Positions 1-7,631 of a DNA stretch of 25,927 nucleotides are shown in pieces. Below the pieces are notes generated by a model, which was given only the letters and a program-made list of their open reading frames with translations, did no database searches and had not been told where the DNA came from. A program made the position numbers and the translations under genes. Origin of the DNA: an uncultured Oscillospiraceae bacterium (GTDB lineage: Bacteria; Bacillota; Clostridia; Oscillospirales; Ruminococcaceae); NCBI GenBank assembly GCA_934539585.1, contig CAKTCT010000037.1, positions 1-25,927 of the forward strand, given 5' to 3'. The stretch's first letter is position 1. Every line of letters begins with the position of its first letter.

Positions 1-77
1 TGCCGATTCTCTGCGTGTATCCGTTCCTGCAGAAGTACTTCGTCAAGGGCGTGATGATTGGGGCGGTGAAGGGCTGA
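1..77 (+). CDS. Carbohydrate ABC transporter permease, C-terminal fragment
   Basis: This is the last 24 codons of a gene that enters from the left edge, read in frame 3 and ending with TGA at 75-77. The peptide ends FLQKYFVKGVMIGAVKG, the typical C-terminus of MalG/LplC-type inner-membrane permeases of sugar ABC transporters (CUT1 class). Only the tail is visible, so the substrate cannot be told. Its position 66 bases upstream of a sugar-type dehydrogenase fits a sugar uptake and catabolism locus. Confidence 0.75.
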   Translation, partial: PILCVYPFLQKYFVKGVMIGAVKG

Positions 78-92
78 CGGTTCAATTGGATT

Positions 93-114
93 AAATATCT
101 AATTTTAGATATTT
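93..114. promoter_or_regulatory. Perfect AT-rich inverted repeat between permease and dehydrogenase
   Basis: Two perfect 10-base arms, AAATATCTAA (93-102) and TTAGATATTT (105-114), are separated by TT. The repeat lies in an AT-rich spacer between the permease stop (77) and the next ribosome binding site (about 132). It has no T-run typical of a terminator. It could be an operator for a sugar-responsive regulator or an mRNA hairpin that sets relative expression of the two genes; the sequence does not decide between these. Confidence 0.5.
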
Positions 115-143
115 GATAAATTTTATTATTCAGGAGGCATATT

Positions 144-1205
144 ATGCTTACGAAAACTTTGAATGTTGGCATTATTGGGCTCAGCATGGGACTTCACCAT
201 GTTAGAGGTATTAAAAAGGCGGCGGCATCCCACTTTACGTTGGATGCTGACGGCCACAAGATTCCCGCGTTTGCGGTCTATTCTATCTGCGATATCAATC
301 AGCATTTGGCCGAAGAAGTGGGCCGGGAGGAGTCGATCCCTCATGTGTATACCGACTATAAGGACATGATCGCCGATCCGGCTCTGGACGTGGTGATCGT
401 CGTCACTCCCGATCAGCTGCACCGGGAAATGGTGGAGAATTCTCTGGCGGCCGGCAAGCACGTCCTCTGCGAGAAGCCCCTGGCTATCACCCGGGAGGAT
501 TGCGAGGCCATCGCCGCCGCTGTGGAAAAGAGCGACCGGAAGTTCATGGTGGGCCAGATCTGCCGTTACACCCCTGGTTTCCGGCAGGCCAAGGAGATCA
601 TCGACTCCGGAGCCATCGGCGAGCTGACCTTTGTGGAGTCGGAATACGCCCACGATTACAGCAAAATTTCCAGCACCTGGCGGAAAGACCCCAACCGCAA
701 CGGCGTAGTCGGCGGCGGTTGCCATGCGGTGGACCTGCTCCGCTGGATCGCCGGCAATCCGGAGGAAGTCGTGGCCTATGGCACCCACAAGACCTTCAAA
801 GACCTGACCCCCTACGCGGATACCCATGTAGCCGTGCTGAAATTCCCCAACGAGGTCATCGGGAAGGTCTTCGTTTCTGTCAGCTGCAAGCGGAACTACA
901 CCATGCGCTCGGTCTTTTACGGCACTAAGGGCACCATCATTGTGGACAACACCAGCCCCACCATGACCGTGTTCAAGGAAGACCTTTTCCCCGGAATGAA
1001 CAAAGAGACCATGCCCATCACCGTTCCCGTGGACGTCAACAACCACAATACTGCCGGAGAGTTCCTGGAATTCTACGACATTATTGCCAACGACAAGCCG
1101 GTGCAGACCACCGTCTATGAGGGCGCCAACACCGTCGCGACCTGCATGGCGATTTACGAATCCGCGGCTACCGGCAAACCGGTAAAACCGAAGCTGTTCA
1201 AGTAA
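144..1205 (+). CDS. Gfo/Idh/MocA family NAD(P)-dependent oxidoreductase
   Basis: This 353-residue protein probably oxidises or reduces a hydroxyl of a sugar, inositol or glycoside using NAD(P) in the cytoplasm. The N-terminus has a Rossmann fold (VGIIGLSMG at about residues 8-16). It is followed by the family motif EKPLAI near residue 110, where the Lys is the usual catalytic partner, and by GGGCHAVDLLRW near residue 190, which carries the catalytic His and Asp. Length is normal for the family. The start is supported by CAGGAGG at 131-137. It follows a sugar ABC permease fragment and faces a minus operon with a second dehydrogenase of the same family, so a shared catabolic pathway is likely. 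The exact substrate is unknown; inositol and 3-keto-glycoside metabolism are both plausible. Confidence 0.9.
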   Translation: MLTKTLNVGIIGLSMGLHHVRGIKKAAASHFTLDADGHKIPAFAVYSICDINQHLAEEVGREESIPHVYTDYKDMIADPALDVVIVVTPDQLHREMVENSLAAGKHVLCEKPLAITREDCEAIAAAVEKSDRKFMVGQICRYTPGFRQAKEIIDSGAIGELTFVESEYAHDYSKISSTWRKDPNRNGVVGGGCHAVDLLRWIAGNPEEVVAYGTHKTFKDLTPYADTHVAVLKFPNEVIGKVFVSVSCKRNYTMRSVFYGTKGTIIVDNTSPTMTVFKEDLFPGMNKETMPITVPVDVNNHNTAGEFLEFYDIIANDKPVQTTVYEGANTVATCMAIYESAATGKPVKPKLFK

Positions 1206-1231
1206 ATTCCGGACGATCATTGTCTGAACAG

Positions 1232-1274
1232 AAAGACACCTCCTGCTTGCGTTGAGCAGGAGGTGTCTTTTGCT
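1232..1274. terminator. Bidirectional rho-independent terminator
   Basis: A perfect 16-bp stem (1232-1247 with 1255-1270) closes a 7-base loop. The outer ends of the arms are AAAGAC and GTCTTT, giving a T-rich tail on both strands. It sits between convergent genes ending at 1205 (+) and 1286 (-), so it can stop both transcripts. The arms contain CACCTCCT and AGGAGGTG. Confidence 0.9.
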
Positions 1275-1285
1275 GTTTCCGAAGA

Positions 1286-2161
1286 TTATTCGCCGTACAC
1301 TTCGCTGACGAAGCGGCGGAGGTTGGCAAGGCCGATGCGCAGGCCCAGGAGGCTGTCCTCAATGCCCTCGAACTCGACGCCCAGGTAGCCGTCGTAGCCG
1401 TTGTTCCTGAGAATCCGCAGGCACTGCTTCACCGGAACCGCACCGTGGCCGATGATGGTGCCGCGGCGGTAATTTCCGCTGCGGGTCTGGAAGAAGCCTT
1501 CGCCGGGATCGGGCTCATTGCCGCTTTTGGAAATGAAATCCTTGGCGTGGGCGTAGAAAACATAGGGGGCCGCCTTGCCGCAGGAAACGGTGGGGTCCTC
1601 GTCGGCGCACATGAAGTTGCCCATGTCGCAGAGCCAGCCGAAGTTGGGGTGGTTCACGGTGTTGATCAGCAGCTCCACCCGGTCGGCGTCCTGGAGAAAG
1701 ATGCCGTGGTTTTCCACCATGGTCCGGATGCCCTTAGTGGCGGCGTACTCGGTGACTTCCCGGCAGCAGTCGGCCAGGCGGTCCACGATGTTCCGCAGGC
1801 CCTGGGGTCCCCGGACGTTTTCGCCCTTCCAGCCCCAGGCGGCGTCGTGGCGCATGCTCTTGGTGCCGAGAATGGCGGCGATGTCCACTTTCTTTTTCAG
1901 GCGCTCCACCTCGGCCTTGGGGTCGTTGTTCAGCAGGTCCGCGCTGATGGTGTAGTTGGAGACGGGCAGGCCCACCCGGTCACATTCTGCCTTGATCTGG
2001 CAGGCGTACTCCTCCTCGGTGACGCCCTCCGGAGGCTGCAGGTCGGTGAACTCGATGGCGTCGAAGCCCAGCTCCTTGGCCTTGGCGATGCAGGTGAGCT
2101 GGGTCAGGCGGCCGTCGTTGAGGTACTGGGAAAAGCTATAAGAACTGACGGAAATTTTCAT
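1286..2161 (-). CDS. Sugar phosphate isomerase/epimerase (xylose isomerase-like TIM barrel)
   Basis: This 291-residue protein belongs to the AP_endonuc_2/xylose-isomerase-like TIM-barrel family, which covers ketose 3-epimerases, inosose dehydratases and related keto-sugar enzymes. Family metal ligands appear in order: Glu in TMVENHG (about 169), Asp in WLCDMGNF (about 199), His in YAHAKDF (about 225) and Glu in GVEFEG near the end (about 270). It is the last gene of a three-gene minus operon. The start follows AAAGGAG with normal spacing, 18 bases after the preceding dehydrogenase. Together with the adjacent dehydrogenases it probably processes an oxidised sugar or inositol; the substrate cannot be assigned from sequence. 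Confidence 0.87.
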   Translation of the reverse strand: MKISVSSYSFSQYLNDGRLTQLTCIAKAKELGFDAIEFTDLQPPEGVTEEEYACQIKAECDRVGLPVSNYTISADLLNNDPKAEVERLKKKVDIAAILGTKSMRHDAAWGWKGENVRGPQGLRNIVDRLADCCREVTEYAATKGIRTMVENHGIFLQDADRVELLINTVNHPNFGWLCDMGNFMCADEDPTVSCGKAAPYVFYAHAKDFISKSGNEPDPGEGFFQTRSGNYRRGTIIGHGAVPVKQCLRILRNNGYDGYLGVEFEGIEDSLLGLRIGLANLRRFVSEVYGE

Positions 2162-2179
2162 AACGTTCTCCTTTCGTCC

Positions 2180-3247
2180 TTACTGGATGACGACCTCGTG
2201 GCCGGTCCGGGCGGATTCGTAGATGGCGTCCAGAATCTTCATCAGGGTCACGCCGTCCTCGGCGGGGGACTTGCAGGGGGTGCCGTTGAGGACGCAGTCC
2301 ACGTAGTGGTTGATCTCGTTCTCAAAGAGGCCGTCGAAGGACAGGGCGGTGGGGGCGCAGAGGTTCACGTCGGCCATGTAGCCGTTGACGGTGCTGTACA
2401 TCTCCAGCTCGGGGTTGAGCATGGCGCCGGCTTTGGTGCCGAAGAGCTGGATCTTGCCCTCGTCGTGCTTGATGTTCAGGGAGAAAGAAGCCTCGATGGA
2501 GACCACGGAGCCATTGTCGTAGCGGATCATGGCGGTGGCCAGGTCTTCCACGTCGAAAACCTCGTCGCCGGTGGCGGAGGAGGCGGTGTAGCCCTTCTTG
2601 TCCTTCAGCTCCCGGCGGTCGCCCAGCTTATGGAAGGTGGCGCCGTAGACGGAAACGGGCTGGGGATTGCCCAGGAGGTACCGGGTCAGGTCGGTGACAT
2701 GGACGCCCAGGTCGATGAGGGGGCCGCCGGCGGACCGGGACTTATCGCCGAACCAGCCTCCGGGGCTGCCGTTGCGGCGGAGATAGGTGGCTTTGGCGTA
2801 GTAGATGTCGCCGAAGTAATCCGCGCCGATGAAGTCTTTCAGGATGGCGCAGTCGTTGCCGTAGCGGCGGACAAAGCCGATCATCAGGAGCTTGCCGGCC
2901 TTCTCGGCGGCGGCCTTCATCTCCAGGGCCTCGGCGGCGGAGGTGGCCATAGGCTTCTCGCAGAGGACGTGCTTGCCGGCGTTCAGGGCGGCGATGGTGC
3001 AGGGGGCGTGCTGGCTGTTCCAGGTGCAGACGCTGACGGCGTCGATCTCGGGGAGCTCTTTGAGCATCACGTCTTTGTCGGTGTAAAGGCGGGTGATGCC
3101 GTATTTCTCGCCCATTTCCTTCAGGCGGTTCTCCCGGATGTCGCAGAAGGCGTAAAGCTCGACGTTGGGGTTCTGGAGATAGCCGTGGATGTGGGATTCG
3201 GAGATGTTGCCGGTGCCGATGATGGCGACTTTCAGTTTCTGGCTCAT
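2180..3247 (-). CDS. Gfo/Idh/MocA family NAD(P)-dependent oxidoreductase
   Basis: This is a 355-residue cytoplasmic dehydrogenase. The Rossmann motif is VAIIGTGNISESH (residues 7-19), the family motif is CEKPMATSAAEA near residue 95, and GGPLIDLGVHVTDLTRYL near residue 175 carries the Asp/His catalytic region. It differs clearly from the dehydrogenase at 144-1205, so the two are paralogues within one locus rather than a recent duplication. It lies in the middle of the minus operon between two TIM-barrel isomerases, 41 bases after the upstream gene, and AAGGA precedes its ATG. Such dehydrogenase/isomerase pairs act on inositols, uronates or 3-keto-glycosides; which one applies here is not shown. 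Confidence 0.9.
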   Translation of the reverse strand: MSQKLKVAIIGTGNISESHIHGYLQNPNVELYAFCDIRENRLKEMGEKYGITRLYTDKDVMLKELPEIDAVSVCTWNSQHAPCTIAALNAGKHVLCEKPMATSAAEALEMKAAAEKAGKLLMIGFVRRYGNDCAILKDFIGADYFGDIYYAKATYLRRNGSPGGWFGDKSRSAGGPLIDLGVHVTDLTRYLLGNPQPVSVYGATFHKLGDRRELKDKKGYTASSATGDEVFDVEDLATAMIRYDNGSVVSIEASFSLNIKHDEGKIQLFGTKAGAMLNPELEMYSTVNGYMADVNLCAPTALSFDGLFENEINHYVDCVLNGTPCKSPAEDGVTLMKILDAIYESARTGHEVVIQ

Positions 3248-3288
3248 GAAAAATCCTTCTTTCTTCTATTTAAAATAGAATGGGTGCC

Positions 3289-4131
3289 TTATTTCATCAG
3301 GTCGGTCAGGAAGCCGACGGCTTTGCGGATGTCGGCCTCGGGGTTGTCGCCGACTTCGCGCTCGATGGTCAGGAAGCCTTTGTAGCCGATGTCCTCCAGG
3401 GCTTTCAGGTAGGCGGGGAAGGGGACCTTGCCCTCGCCCAGGGGCAGTTCGACGAAGGAGGGGCTGGCCAGCATCTCGGATTCCACCAGGCCGTAGACCT
3501 CCTCGGGGGCGCGGTAGTAGTTCCGCTGGCCGTCCTTGGCGTGGGTGTGGACGATGTAGTCCTTCAGGGTGTAGACCGCCTGAACGGGGTCGTCGCCGGT
3601 GACCATGACCAGGTTGGCGGGGTCCAGGTTGACGGCCACGCCGGTGGAGTGGAGGGCGTCCAGGAAACCTTTCAGGGTGACGGCGATCTCGGGGCCGGTC
3701 TCGATGGCGAAATGGGCGTCCAGGGAGTCGGCGTACTGGGCCAGCTGGAAGCAGGCGTCCTGCATAATTTTATAACGTTCGTGCTCCGGGTCGTTGGGGA
3801 CCACGCCGATGTGGGTGGTGACGATGTCAGTCTCCAGCTCCTTGGCAAGGTCCAGGATGCGCTTGGAACGTTCGATGAGCTCGGGGTTCTTCTCGGCGTT
3901 GCCGAAGCCGTGGCCCAGGTCGCCGCAGAGGGCGGAGATGACCAGGCCGTTGTCCTTGACCATCTTGAGGAAGTCCTTCCGCTTCTGGCCGGTGAGGTTT
4001 TCCGGGGACATTTCGCCGTAGGTGGAGTAGACCTGGATGCCTTTCGCGCCGACTTCCACGGCCTTTTTCAGGGCGGAGGGGATGTCCAGGCGGAAAGAGT
4101 CGAGGATCACGCCAATGGGAAACTGATACAT
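3289..4131 (-). CDS. Sugar phosphate isomerase/epimerase (TIM barrel), first gene of operon
   Basis: This 280-residue TIM-barrel enzyme is in the xylose-isomerase-like superfamily. Metal-site signatures are AIETGPE, VNLDPANL, HTHAKDG and TIEREVG, giving the expected Glu-Asp-His-Glu set. The open frame extends far upstream, but the start at 4131 (MYQFPIG) is chosen because AAAAGGAG (plus-strand 4139-4146) lies 7 bases before it and because upstream translation has no family similarity and runs antisense through the AraC gene. It is the first gene behind the minus-strand promoter at 4177-4204. It is not closely similar to the isomerase at 1286-2161, so the two probably catalyse different steps. 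Confidence 0.87.
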   Translation of the reverse strand: MYQFPIGVILDSFRLDIPSALKKAVEVGAKGIQVYSTYGEMSPENLTGQKRKDFLKMVKDNGLVISALCGDLGHGFGNAEKNPELIERSKRILDLAKELETDIVTTHIGVVPNDPEHERYKIMQDACFQLAQYADSLDAHFAIETGPEIAVTLKGFLDALHSTGVAVNLDPANLVMVTGDDPVQAVYTLKDYIVHTHAKDGQRNYYRAPEEVYGLVESEMLASPSFVELPLGEGKVPFPAYLKALEDIGYKGFLTIEREVGDNPEADIRKAVGFLTDLMK

Positions 4132-4157
4132 AAAAGCACTCCTTTTCCAGTAGAATC

Positions 4158-4186
4158 TTGACGTTCTGATACTTTTATTATATAAT
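4158..4186 (+). promoter_or_regulatory. Promoter of the AraC regulator gene
   Basis: TTGACG (4158-4163), a 17-base spacer and TATAAT (4181-4186) form a near-consensus sigma-A promoter reading right. It lies 80 bases upstream of the regulator start. Its -10 overlaps the -10 of the minus-strand operon promoter. Confidence 0.75.
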
Positions 4187-4204
4187 AGGAGCGGAATTTG
4201 TAAA
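4177..4204 (-). promoter_or_regulatory. Promoter of the sugar isomerase/dehydrogenase operon
   Basis: On the minus strand, TTTACA (plus 4199-4204), a 16-base spacer and TATAAT (plus 4177-4182) form a good sigma-A promoter for the operon starting at 4131. The -10 lies in a palindromic AT stretch and overlaps the -10 of the divergent regulator promoter. Confidence 0.7.
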
Positions 4205-4266
4205 GGGAAAAATCTGCCGCAAACTAACAGTATCTTGCTTTTTGCCAAACGGAGGGAGAATGAGAG

Positions 4267-5088
4267 ATGCAGCCCTTTCCTTATGAAAACGTCGTCTTTT
4301 CCGACCCGGAGCTTCCGGTGATCTTCCACCTGGATTCCCTTCGGGCCGATCGGTCCTTCAATATCCACTGGCACGACAGCCTGGAGGTGCTGCATTTCGT
4401 CGAGGGCGAGGCGGAGGTCATGTCCGACACGGTGCGGCAGAAGATCAGCGTCGGGGAGTTCGCGGTGATCAACAGCAACCACATCCATGAGGTCAGGGCC
4501 CTGACGCCGGTGTGCCGGTACTACTGCATGCTGGCCGACCGGGAGTTCTGCGAGCAGCTGGGGGCCCCCATCGGGGAGCTGATTTTCCGGCTGCGGGTCT
4601 CCGACGACACGGCCCGGGAGTACTTCGACATGATCGTGGACGAAATGCTGACCCGCAGCGCCTACTACAAACCGGCGGTCCGGGCGGACCTGGGGGGATT
4701 TCTGGTCCATCTGTGCCGTCACTGGCTGGAAAGCCGGTCCTTTGAAAGCGGCCGGAAGGACAACCGGCTGGACATGGTCAAGGCGGCCATCCGGTACATC
4801 CAGCTTCACCTGGCCGATGACCTGACCGTGGAGAAGATCAGCGCGGCGGCGGGGTTCAGCAAGTACTATTTCTGCCGGGGATTCAAGGAAATTACCGGCC
4901 GGACGGTCATCGACTACCTGAACTACACCCGGTGCAGCTACGCCAGGAAGCTGCTGGCCTCGGGACGGTACAACGTCAGCGAAAGCGCCGAGCACAGCGG
5001 GTTTTCGAACCTTTCCTACTTCGCTAAGACCTACAAAAAGTACATGGGCGAGCTTCCCTCCCAGGTGGAGCGGAAGCCGAAAAAGTGA
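4267..5088 (+). CDS. AraC family transcriptional regulator with N-terminal cupin
   Basis: This 273-residue protein probably controls the adjacent sugar operon. Residues about 15-110 form a cupin-type ligand domain with NIHWHDSLEVLHFVEGEAEV and an IHEV strand. Residues about 170-270 are a double helix-turn-helix of the AraC type: LTVEKISAAAGFSKYYFCRGFKEITG, then NVSESAEHSGFSNLSYFAKTYKKYMG. GGAGGGAGAATGAG precedes the ATG. It is transcribed away from the isomerase/dehydrogenase operon, the usual layout for a local activator. The effector is probably the sugar handled by the operon, which is inference. Confidence 0.9.
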   Translation: MQPFPYENVVFSDPELPVIFHLDSLRADRSFNIHWHDSLEVLHFVEGEAEVMSDTVRQKISVGEFAVINSNHIHEVRALTPVCRYYCMLADREFCEQLGAPIGELIFRLRVSDDTAREYFDMIVDEMLTRSAYYKPAVRADLGGFLVHLCRHWLESRSFESGRKDNRLDMVKAAIRYIQLHLADDLTVEKISAAAGFSKYYFCRGFKEITGRTVIDYLNYTRCSYARKLLASGRYNVSESAEHSGFSNLSYFAKTYKKYMGELPSQVERKPKK

Positions 5089-5137
5089 AAAACCTCCTCC
5101 GGACAGGCCGCGCGGCGGTGTCCGGGGGAGGTTTTTT
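5088..5137. terminator. Bidirectional rho-independent terminator
   Basis: Arms at about 5089-5104 and 5119-5136 pair as CCTCCTCCGGACA with TGTCCGGGGGAGG, with one wobble pair, and are flanked by A5 on the left and T6 on the right. It follows the AraC stop directly and also lies just past the stop of the minus-strand gene ending at 5139, so it should terminate both transcripts. Confidence 0.85.
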
Positions 5138-5138
5138 G

Positions 5139-5684
5139 TCAGGAGGGGTCCGAGGCTCTCCAGCGGCGGGCTTCCTCCAGAAGGCGGTCGATGATTTCGC
5201 GCTTTCCGGCGGTGTAGCGCCTGCGGTCATTGGGGAACCGGGCGGCCAGGTCCTGCTTGCAGGCGTCATAGGCCGCGGCTTTTTCGGGAAAGGCGTTCAG
5301 GTAGTCCCGGAAGTTCAGGTAGTTGTTCCAGGCGGCGCTGTTCCATTGGACCATGTGGACGTGGTGGGTCCGGAATTCTTTTTCCAGGTCGCCCATGACG
5401 AAAAGCATCTGCCCGGGGACATCTTCGCCGCGGAAACAGACGCCCGCCTGCTCCAGGGGCCGGATATAGGGCTGGATGTCCCGCAGGTCCCGGAGGCCGA
5501 CTGCAAGGTCGATGATGGGCTTGGCGTGGATGGCGGGAATGGCCGTGCTCCCCACGTGCTGGATGTCCACGGCGGTATCGCCCAGGAGGGCTTTCAGCAT
5601 TCCGATGGTTTCCGCTGCCTTTGCGCGCCATTCCGGCTGGTGGGGGAGGACTTTGGCGGTTCCGCGCTGCAATCCGAGTTCCAT
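5139..5684 (-). CDS. GrpB family protein (UPF0157, nucleotidyltransferase-like fold)
   Basis: This 181-residue protein matches the GrpB/UPF0157 family. Visible signatures are VDIQHVGSTAIPAIHAKPII near residues 39-58, DLAVGLRDL, a Gly-Val-Cys-Phe strand and VHMVQWNS near residue 110. The family has a nucleotidyltransferase-like fold and is found alone or fused to CoaE, but its reaction is not firmly established. It is the last gene of the long minus operon, 15 bases after the SpoIID-domain gene, and ends at the shared terminator. A link to the cell-envelope genes upstream rests only on position. Confidence 0.85.
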   Translation of the reverse strand: MELGLQRGTAKVLPHQPEWRAKAAETIGMLKALLGDTAVDIQHVGSTAIPAIHAKPIIDLAVGLRDLRDIQPYIRPLEQAGVCFRGEDVPGQMLFVMGDLEKEFRTHHVHMVQWNSAAWNNYLNFRDYLNAFPEKAAAYDACKQDLAARFPNDRRRYTAGKREIIDRLLEEARRWRASDPS

Positions 5685-5699
5685 AGGTGCTCCTTTCGG

Positions 5700-7025
5700 T
5701 TATTTCAGGGTGGTTCCGGGGTAGTAGTGGGCCAGAATCTGGGCGTAGGTCCAGCCGTCGTTGACGGCGTAGGCGTTGGCGCCGGTCTGGCTCATGCCCA
5801 CTCCGTGGCCGTAGCCGTTGGTGGTGAAGATCAGGTTGTCCCCGTTGACCGCCACGGTAAAGGCGTGGCTGCGGATGGCGTAGCCCAGGATGTTCTCCCG
5901 GACCTGGCGGCCGGTGACGGTGTGGACGCCGCCCTCCGCATCCGGGATCCGGACCTGGGAGACGTAGCCCGCAGAGTTGGCGGTGAGGTCGGCAAACCAG
6001 GCGGCGGGGTCCTCGGGGAGGGTGATTTTCAGGTAGCTCTCCACCTTTTCCCGGACGGCTGCGGCAGACAGGGTGGTCTGGACGTTCCGGTAGGAGGACG
6101 AGGGGTCGTAGGCGCTGGTGACGCTGGAAAGGTAGGGGTAGCTGCCTCCCCAGACCTCGGCGGAGGAGTTGGTGGCTCCGGCGGAACTGGCGTGGTAGGG
6201 GGTGAAGGCCACGGAGCCGTTGTAGGTCAGCACCTGGTCCAGGACGGCCGCCACGGCGTCCTGGGTCTTTTGGGTGGGGGTCCGGCTGGGCATGGAGGGG
6301 GTCCGGCCCGCGGCGTTTTCATACCGGATATAGGAATGGGCCGCCACGGCCTGGGCCTTCAGGGCTTCGGTGTGAAAGCTGCCGCCGGTTTCCGCCTCCA
6401 CGATGCGGCAGAGGATGGAGTAGGCGTCGGCTGTGGTGACGGTCCCGCCGAAGCTGACCCGCAGCATCTCCCCGTCGGTAGGGGCGCTGCTGGGGGTGGA
6501 GCTGCCGGAGGGGGTGCTGCTGGGCGTCGAGCTGCTTTCCGGGGCGCTGGAGGGCTGGGAGGAGGGAGCCGAGGACGGAACGGAAGGCTCCGGGGACGGC
6601 GCGTGGGAGGTGCTGGAGCCGTCGGAGGTGGTAAAGGAGCCGTCCACCGGTGGCGGTCCCGCCGGGTTGCTGGAGGCCGGGGCGCTGGAGGGCGCGCTGC
6701 TCGCCGGGCGGCTGGAAACGGTGCTTTCCGGCCGGGAGGACGCGGGCTGGGAGCTCTGGGGGGCGGAGGACGCCTGGGAGCTTTCGGCGCTTTCTTCCCG
6801 GGAGGATTCTTCCTCCGAAGACTCCGCGGAAGCTTCGGAGGATTCGCTGCTTTCGGGGAGGGGATCGATGTCCAGAGGGGTGCCGCCGGTGTTGGAGGGG
6901 TCTGCGGGGAGCAGGACGTCTACCTCGTTGGCCCAGGCCACGGAGCCTACGGAAAAGGCGGCGGATACCGCCAGCCCGGCGGCGGTGAGAATGGCCGCCA
7001 TGACCAGAAGATAGGTTTTTCGCAT
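5700..7025 (-). CDS. Secreted SpoIID/LytB-domain protein with Ser/Pro/Glu-rich linker
   Basis: This 441-residue protein is probably a peptidoglycan lytic transglycosylase or its relative acting outside the membrane. Residues 1-33 are a signal peptide or anchor (MRKTYLLVMAAILTAAGLAV). Residues about 55-183 are a low-complexity Ser/Glu/Pro tract, likely a wall-spanning spacer. Residues about 187-441 are the SpoIID domain, with EAETGGSFHTEALKAQAVAA (Glu212 is the candidate catalytic residue) and GYGHGVGMSQTGANAYA (404-420). Classical SpoIID is an engulfment enzyme encoded elsewhere with spoIIQ; here the neighbours are a sortase and LrgAB. A general cell-wall remodelling role is therefore more likely than the sporulation role, though not proven. 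Spacing to its neighbours is 15-16 bases. Confidence 0.87.
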   Translation of the reverse strand: MRKTYLLVMAAILTAAGLAVSAAFSVGSVAWANEVDVLLPADPSNTGGTPLDIDPLPESSESSEASAESSEEESSREESAESSQASSAPQSSQPASSRPESTVSSRPASSAPSSAPASSNPAGPPPVDGSFTTSDGSSTSHAPSPEPSVPSSAPSSQPSSAPESSSTPSSTPSGSSTPSSAPTDGEMLRVSFGGTVTTADAYSILCRIVEAETGGSFHTEALKAQAVAAHSYIRYENAAGRTPSMPSRTPTQKTQDAVAAVLDQVLTYNGSVAFTPYHASSAGATNSSAEVWGGSYPYLSSVTSAYDPSSSYRNVQTTLSAAAVREKVESYLKITLPEDPAAWFADLTANSAGYVSQVRIPDAEGGVHTVTGRQVRENILGYAIRSHAFTVAVNGDNLIFTTNGYGHGVGMSQTGANAYAVNDGWTYAQILAHYYPGTTLK

Positions 7026-7041
7026 GATGGGTCCTTTCGCG

Positions 7042-7611
7042 TCATTCCCCGGCGGGGGTCTCGTCCTCGGTGGAGATGGAGGGGGCGCCCTCAGGGCCGC
7101 CTGCGCCGCTGTCCACGACGCTTTCCGGGGTGCTTTCTTCGGGGCCGCCGGGAGCGTCGGGTTCGCTGGGCTCTACCGGGGTCTCGGAGGACTCGCCGGG
7201 TTCGGAAGAGGCGTCAGGGCCGGGCTCCGATGGGGTTTCCGAAGGGGTCTCGGAGGGCTCGGGCAGCTCGGAGGATTCCTCCGGCGCGGAGGACGGCTCC
7301 GAGGAGGTCTGGGACGAGGGCCTGGAGGCAGGCGGGGGGACGGGGTTGGACTCCACATAGAAGCTGGAGAAGTCCTCCCAGTCGCCGAACGCGCCGCTGC
7401 CGTTCAGGAAATCGTCCAGGTCGTCGCCGGAGGAAACGGGGAGTTCGGAGCTTTCTTCCTCGGAGGATGCCTTGGAGGAAAGGCCCTTGGAGGTGGTGGC
7501 CACTTCTTCAAAAGAGGCACCGATGAGCAGGGTCAGGCCGCCCAGGGCCAGGATCAGCGCCAGGACCAGGATCCAGATGTTGCGGATCACGGCGTCGATG
7601 AATTTTTTCAT
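7042..7611 (-). CDS. Membrane-anchored Ser/Glu/Pro-rich protein of unknown function
   Basis: I do not recognise a family. The 189-residue product starts MKKFIDAVIRNIWILVLALI, with one transmembrane helix at about residues 10-31. The rest is acidic and low in complexity, with clusters such as SSEEESSELP, a short mixed segment (about residues 62-88, GDDLDDFLNGSGAFGDW) and a long Pro/Ser/Glu/Thr tail. No catalytic domain is seen. The start at 7611 is chosen over an upstream Met because AAAGGAG (plus 7620-7626) lies 8 bases before it. Genes on both sides are a sortase fusion (20 bases) and a SpoIID protein with a similar linker (16 bases). It may be a surface stalk or a partner of the sortase, but no LPXTG-like signal is present. 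Confidence 0.8.
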   Translation of the reverse strand: MKKFIDAVIRNIWILVLALILALGGLTLLIGASFEEVATTSKGLSSKASSEEESSELPVSSGDDLDDFLNGSGAFGDWEDFSSFYVESNPVPPPASRPSSQTSSEPSSAPEESSELPEPSETPSETPSEPGPDASSEPGESSETPVEPSEPDAPGGPEESTPESVVDSGAGGPEGAPSISTEDETPAGE

Positions 7612-7631
7612 GAGAGAGTCTCCTTTCAGGC

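Noticed and set aside
1445..3385. Open frame of 646 codons on the plus strand
   Set aside because: It is antisense to the isomerase and dehydrogenase genes, with Gly/Val-rich low-information translation and no ribosome binding site.
1..5088. Complete C-glycoside (Dgp/Dfg-type) deglycosylation operon
   Set aside because: The small DUF6379-type partner subunit is not visible here, so only a general oxidised-sugar role can be supported.
5700..7025. Assignment as the sporulation gene spoIID
   Set aside because: The domain matches, but the long linker and the sortase/LrgAB context differ from the spoIID-spoIIQ-spoIIID locus. A domain-level name is safer.
5085..7526. Open frame of 813 codons on the plus strand
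   Set aside because: It is the mirror of the GrpB and SpoIID genes. The Gly/Arg-rich middle is the complement of the Ser/Pro/Glu linker.
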